DNA from: Gordionus sp. m RMFG-2023
Lineage: Eukaryota > Nematomorpha > Gordioida > Chordodea > Parachordodidae
Assembly (NCBI RefSeq): GCF_954871325.1
Contig: NC_088775.1
Location: forward strand, 59,745,561-59,809,560
DNA: 64,000 bases
Direction of reading: 5' to 3'
Of this stretch, positions 59,335-64,000 are shown piece after piece. The translations under genes and the position numbers were made by a program. Under the pieces are notes generated by a model that was not told the DNA's origin, ran no database searches, and saw only the letters and a program-made list of their open reading frames with translations. How positions within the stretch are numbered: the stretch's first letter is position 1; every line of letters begins with the position of its first letter.

Positions 59335-59371
59335 TGGTGGCAGCGGTGGGATTTGAACCCACGCCTCTGAG
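59335..59371 (+). other. Primer-binding site matching tRNA-Leu 3' half
   Basis: TGGTGGCAGCGGTGGGATTT and the bases after it are the complement of a tRNA 3' end including CCA, discriminator A, acceptor strand CGCTGCC and the whole T arm GTGGGTTCAAATCCCAC. This recalls tRNA-Leu (AAG/UAG). The match runs to about 35 bases, well beyond the usual 10-18. No 5' half follows, so it is not a tRNA gene. Confidence 0.6.
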
Positions 59372-59638
59372 TATGAAATTCAGAATAATTCTTCATAGTT
59401 AACAAATTTAAAAAAAGTATAATATATTAATATAAAAATTTTTAGTTGAGCCCCCTGAGATTGTAAAGGCTAGCAACGCCCCTGATATCATCATATATGA
59501 CATTAATAATAATAAATCCACTAAATAAATATCTACAGTCAGTAGGTACTACTCTAGTGGATGCTAAAAATTGTATTGATTACGATCAATATAATAAAAA
59601 ATAAAAGAAGCGATAATTCTTTTATTTGTTAGAAATAA

Positions 59639-59880
59639 GGCTGAAAAACGAGTTCATCGACAAAAAAAATAAGCCATTTTTAAAGTAAAATTAAAATTGG
59701 GCCTAAAAATTTTTTTCTAATTTGCGATAGTTTGTGATTTTTAAAATTTTACGAATTGTTAAGATTTAATCATTTTATTATTAAAATATAGTAATTTGTG
59801 TAATTTTTGCGAGAAAAATATCAAATGTAGAATTAATAAATCATTCACATCCTAGGTTAGCACTTTAAAAATTTTAAATT
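59639..59880. mobile_element. PIF-like element scrap
   Basis: Starts GGCTGAAAAACG and matches the interior of the 21902 element (AATAAGCCATTTTTAA, GATTTTTAAAATTTTACG-like, TTTAATCATTTTATTATTAA, AAATCATTCACATCCTA). The right end and coding part are lost. Confidence 0.55.
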
Positions 59881-60179
59881 GCGGGAGGAATTTGGTAAAA
59901 ATTTTAATTTTGAGGGAGAAATATTAAAACTGCGAAAGAAATATGAAAAGTTTTTAAATAAAATCATGTGGCAGGGGTTGTGAAATGGCTTAGCTACCCC
60001 CCCCCCACCCCCATTAATAGATATAATTACTTTATATAAAAATTAACAAACTCAGTAATGTTTTGTAATATTTTTCGAAATAGGTAATAGAGAATCATGC
60101 TTGCATATTTTTCCCACGCTTGGGGAGTTATGGCTAAAAAATTGTGTCCATTCTCCAATGCTCTTAAACTATTTATTAA
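59881..60179. other. No gene seen; C-tract
   Basis: Includes a CCCCCCCCCACCCCC tract at about 59998-60012. Confidence 0.4.
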
Positions 60180-60591
60180 GGAAAAATTCTGGCGATTAGG
60201 AGGATGATATAGACTGTCTAGTTTGTATTCATGTATTATATATATTATTTTGGTTAAAGTTTTGTTTTATACATTTGAAAATGTTTGTTATGTAAATGAG
60301 ATGAAAATGCATGATAATTGTAGATATTTCATACTTGGGTTTCACAATTGAGTTATTCACTTTTATTTTTTATTTTTAATCTTTTTATTTTTTTAGTTTT
60401 TTTAGTTTTTTTAATTTTTATTTTTAACTTTAATTTTATAATGTTTTTACTGTATAATTTATTCTTGTATAATTAATAGTTATGAATAAAGGAAATCATA
60501 AATTATGTTATTGTGTTAAATTTAATATTAATTATTTTATAATTATTTTTATTTAGGATGGCATTGATACCCAAGACTTTACAATTCAACA
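60180..60591 (+). repeat. Element C 5' LTR (left edge approximate)
   Basis: Aligned by eye to 63741-64000. The first 50 bp are diverged or missing, so the left limit is a guess. Ends in CAACA. Confidence 0.65.
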
Positions 60592-62054
60592 TTGGTGCTG
60601 AAATGAGGACGCGTTCCTGAGACACTCTGGATTTTCAGTCTAATGCCAGGCAATGGTCACATGGGGACAAGGAGTGTTGTCAAACTGCATTCTAATGCAG
60701 AGATTCTAAAAAGAAACGAGTAAGAAAAATATTTAGAGAAATATAATTAAAATTTAAAGAACGTAATTTTTTTTTTATAAAAAAAAGAAGAAATTTTATC
60801 GGTTAAAATTAAAGTCACCTTAGGATTTAAAAGATATGTAGAGTTATTTAAATCAATTTTTAAAGATGTAGGTTGAAAAATAAAAATTATTTTACAGTAG
60901 CTCATTTTCTCGGACTATATTTGTAAATATTGTTACGATTATAAAATATAGTTTAGGAATATAAATATCTTAAATAAAAAACAAAATTTTAAAGTAGCAT
61001 TTATAGTAGATATGATATAAAGTTATTATTAAAGGTGATAATGTATGAAATTAACAGAGAAGTTATCTAAGTGAATGAAAATATTATTTGTAGTTAAATT
61101 TTTTGGTAAAGTCATTATGATTTTTGAGAGTTATTTTTATATAATTTAATTTTTATCGCGTTAACATATATTTTTAGATTTGTAAAAGTGTATTTTTGGT
61201 TAAGTCATTATGTATTGCAATTTTTGAGTTATTTTTCATTTATATAGTTTTATTTTTAATTATAATTAAGATTTTTCAGCAGGATTCAGGGGTTAATAAT
61301 TTTAAATTTATTTTTATTTTATATTATTTTTTGTGAATCATAGCTTCCCTATAAAAGGGAAGCAAAATTATAATAAATTAATTCACTTTTTTTTTTGGTT
61401 ATAAAAAAATGTGAAAAATATTTTGTTTTTAAACTCTTATTGCGATTTAATAAAAATTATTGTGTATTCTGTAGTAATTATTCTGTGTAAAGAAAAAAGG
61501 ACCACCAGTTTTCTAGAGGGAAGCCGTCAACTTGATAGAAGTTACTGGTTAATTTAAAAACCAACTGAATATAAATGAAACTATAAAATGTTTTAGATTT
61601 TCGAATTTATAATAAGTTATTAAATAATTGATCACTGGAGATAACTATGATAAAGAAAAGGGAACATAAATTGTGAAGATTAAATAAATTTATTAAAAAT
61701 ATTACATTCTGAGAATAATATTAGAAACTTAAAGACAAATATATATTTATTGTTAGATTATATTAAAGATTTACGTTCAACTTTTATTTTAAGGGCTGTG
61801 AAAGATAAAACAGCCTAAATGATCTGATATGTGAATAAGATAAGCAGAAGTTTATAATATTTAGTAAAATATTAGGTTTTTGATTAACCAAAATCTTCAT
61901 AAAGAGAAACGGCTTTCATCATTATAAAATTGCCGTAATCGAGCTCAATTAGAGATCGGATTTTTATTTTGGATCATTATTAAAATTTGAGATCAAATAT
62001 ACAACATTATTCTAATAATAGCAGAAAGAAAAACATGCTTTAGAAATCTAGTCA

Positions 62055-62260
62055 GTTACTTTTCAACAACGTTTGTGTGAAAAACGTTAATGATTACATT
62101 TCATTGGTTGTTTCAAAAACGTGTGAAAACCATAATGATTAGAGTTTAGTGGTTGTTCAACAAAGTGGGTGCGAAAACTATGATGAATAGATTTCATTAA
62201 TTACTCAACAACGTATGCGTGAAAAGAGATATATATTTCAGTAGTTTTTTTTTAACAACC
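62055..62260. repeat. Tandem repeat in element C, about 55-bp unit
   Basis: Four diverged copies of CAACAACGTTTGTGTGAAAA ... ATGATTAGATTTCATTGGTT. Confidence 0.7.
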
Positions 62261-62929
62261 GGTGTAAGATGTATAGAGGAGAAGAAAATAAATAGATATT
62301 ATGTTTCTCTTTAAAAGCTGAGAGTCCAAAAATGCATAAAATATGATATAATAAAAGGGCAATAATTTTTTTAAAAATGTAATATGTATATATATATATT
62401 TTGGTATATAAATTTAGAATTAAGAAATTTTTAGCAAGATAATCAAAATGATAGCTAAAGGTCGACTACCTGCAAATGGTTCAATGAAGATATGGGTCTA
62501 GGCTTCATTGAGGGTAAAGATGTAGTAGAATTTGACATAATGATATAATATTTTTAGTGTATCTTGACTATGTATTATAATTTTAAGATATAATTTAGAG
62601 AAAAAAGTGAGTTCGAAGTTAGCAATTAAATAGATTATGTAAGGAAGAATTAGTTTAGAGGCGATAATAAGACGAAATAGACATAATTATATATTTTATT
62701 GGTATATTGGACTATGTATTTTAAATTTGAGAATGAATGTAAGAAAAGTGATAAAATATTTAAGAATAAGGGGTAAATAGATTATTTTAGATAGAAGTAG
62801 AATAGATGCGATTACCTAAAACCTTATGACAAAGATCAAGTGAGAATAAAGAGACCTTAAGACAAAGTCGACATTTCGGCAAGTGCAAACTGTCGTAGAA
62901 GACCCGAAAGTGTAAAAGACGGTTACAAG

Positions 62930-63420
62930 AATTAGATGCAAAGAAAATCAACTGCAAGAAAACGTTGGAAACAAGCGACTAGATAGAATAAATGCTCAAG
63001 ACGTTCATGCATACTGCAATTGTTAATCGCTGACAAATTATCGCTAATTGATAACCGAAACTTTAGTGTAAGATACGGAAGTCCACCATCATAGGAACAA
63101 GAATTCGTGAAAACAATCATTTACTGAGATAAAGCGCTAATCATTTATCACAATAGAATGTTAGAAACAAGCGATTACCTAGAATAAATTATCAAGAAAT
63201 TTAGATGGGTAGTAGAAAAAAACAAAAGTTGAAAAAGAGACTAGAATTCATCGATAATCGTTTACAAGTAAACGTAATCAATTACCAGTTATAGTCTATT
63301 AGTTACAAGAGAACGTTAGAAACAAGCAAATACTAGGATAACTTATTAATAGAATTTAAGGTGGACTTTAGAAGAAAAAAATCTGTAAAGAAAGAGTAAC
63401 AACATAAGACTAGCAATTGT
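62930..63420. repeat. Degenerate repeats in element C
   Basis: Recurring AAACAAGCGATTACCTAGAA, GAACGTTAGAAACAAGC and GATAACCG/AATCGTTTAC words at about 120-180 bp spacing. Confidence 0.5.
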
Positions 63421-63740
63421 CAATGATTGAAAAACAAGCGCTAATCTGGTTGGTTAATAACTTGCAGAGATAAATAGCTAATCGTTTACCGTGGGCTGAC
63501 AAGCAACAGAAGATAGGATTCAAAAATTTCAAGTTGTTAAATATACTTGTAAAGTCAATAAACGGTAATCGGTTACTTCAATAGAAGCTTAAAATATGAG
63601 ACAAGGCACATCCGTCGTTAGAACCTAGAAGACATTAAAGATTAAAAATAATAGATTTGGTGGAGATACAAGATCAGTAAAGCCGAAATCGAAAGAAAGT
63701 TGGGCGTTTCCAGAATGGTTGGTCGAATTAAGATAAAGGG

Positions 63741-64000
63741 TGTTGTGATATCAAAAAATATGTAAATGATATAGAAGGTGTGTATTTTGTGTTCATGTAT
63801 GGATATATAATTTACATATAATATTTATTTTGGTTAAAGTTTTGTTTTATATATTCGAAAATGTTTGTTATGTAAATGAAATGAAAACTAGTAATAATTG
63901 TAGATATTTCGTAATTTAAGGGTTTAACAATAGAGTTTATTCACTTTTATTTTAATGCTAATAAATTTTTTAATTTTTAATCTTTTTATTTTTTTAGTTT
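63741..64000 (+). repeat. Element C 3' LTR (cut by window end)
   Basis: Begins TGTTGTGATATCAAAAAATA after a purine tract and continues past the window. Confidence 0.7.

Larger units (their letters stand above)
35152..59484. mobile_element. Possible hAT ends bracketing 24 kb
   Basis: CAGTGGCGTCATAAGAGGGG at 35152 and its counterpart AGCAACGCCCCTG ending at 59484 resemble the two ends of one hAT family (both with GGGGCTC nearby). The flanks are ATATCAGC (35144-35151) and ATATCATC (59485-59492), 7 of 8 equal. If real, all of the gypsy nest lies inside one old hAT. It could also be two separate solo ends. Confidence 0.4.
60180..64000 (+). mobile_element. Non-coding LTR element C (LARD-like fossil), runs off the window
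   Basis: Direct terminal repeats: about 60180-60591 and 63741 onward share GGTTAAAGTTTTGTTTTATA, GAAAATGTTTGTTATGTAAA and TGTAGATATTTC in order. A primer-binding-like TGGTGCTGAAATGAGGACG at 60593 follows the left LTR, and AAGATAAAGGG precedes the right one. The 3.1 kb between them has no coding frame over 62 codons. That fits a large retrotransposon derivative. LTR divergence is visibly higher than in element B. Confidence 0.75.

Noticed and set aside
59335-59400. tRNA-Leu gene on the minus strand
   Set aside because: Only the T arm, acceptor 3' strand and CCA are present; there is no D arm, anticodon arm or 5' acceptor strand. It reads better as a primer-binding site.
35152-59484. A Polinton/Maverick or giant virus insertion filling the 24-kb nest
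   Set aside because: No capsid, packaging ATPase or family-B polymerase pattern was seen. The integrase-like parts are explained by gypsy and Ginger elements.

Overview
This window is very AT-rich eukaryotic DNA, most likely from an invertebrate animal. One host gene is spread across its left half and transposable elements fill almost everything else. No bacterial-style operons, rRNA or complete tRNA genes are visible. The species cannot be named from the sequence. GT-AG introns of 43-105 bp and several DNA-transposon families known from animals (hAT, PIF/Harbinger, FLYWCH Mutator-like, Ginger) argue for a metazoan.

Host gene: nine phase-compatible exons on the minus strand (31890 down to 966) encode a complete mitochondrial tRNA-modification GTPase of the MnmE/GTPBP3/MSS1 family, about 544 residues. 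It has the N-terminal folate-binding domain, helical domain, G domain and the C-terminal FCVGK motif. Introns 2 (14.5 kb) and 8 (10.5 kb) are swollen by transposons.

Layout: 1-965 is the 3' flank. 1219-11768 is intron 8, with a ZMYM-like hAT relic and a 6.9-kb near-perfect palindrome (4378-11317) that carries a FLYWCH zinc-finger exon in each arm and a tandem array of 69-nt mini-exons. 11769-17040 holds exons 8 to 3, with an internally deleted hAT in intron 3. 17041-31517 is intron 2: two PIF-like elements keeping only a MADF-like accessory gene, a 5.8-kb hAT nest containing a 3.75-kb palindrome, further hAT relics and a nearly whole hAT (28302-31053). 31518-31890 holds exons 2 and 1. 32-35 kb has MITEs, a minisatellite and another hAT relic.

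From about 35 to 59.5 kb there is a nest of Ty3/gypsy fossils. Family A is present as a head-to-head inverted pair of gag-protease ends. One copy is split by about 10.2 kb containing a LINE scrap, a Helitron scrap and a Ginger-type DNA transposon (42760-49389) with an OTU-like domain, itself hit by a hAT (43630-47224). Family A's integrase region is interrupted by a young LTR element B (52936-58415, minus strand). 60180-64000 is a non-coding LTR element (LARD-like) running off the window.

Target-site duplications (8 bp for hAT, 3 bp TTA for PIF, 4 bp CCGG for Ginger, 9 bp for the palindrome, 5 bp for element B) give a relative order for many insertions. All calls come from reading the sequence by eye; no database search was run.
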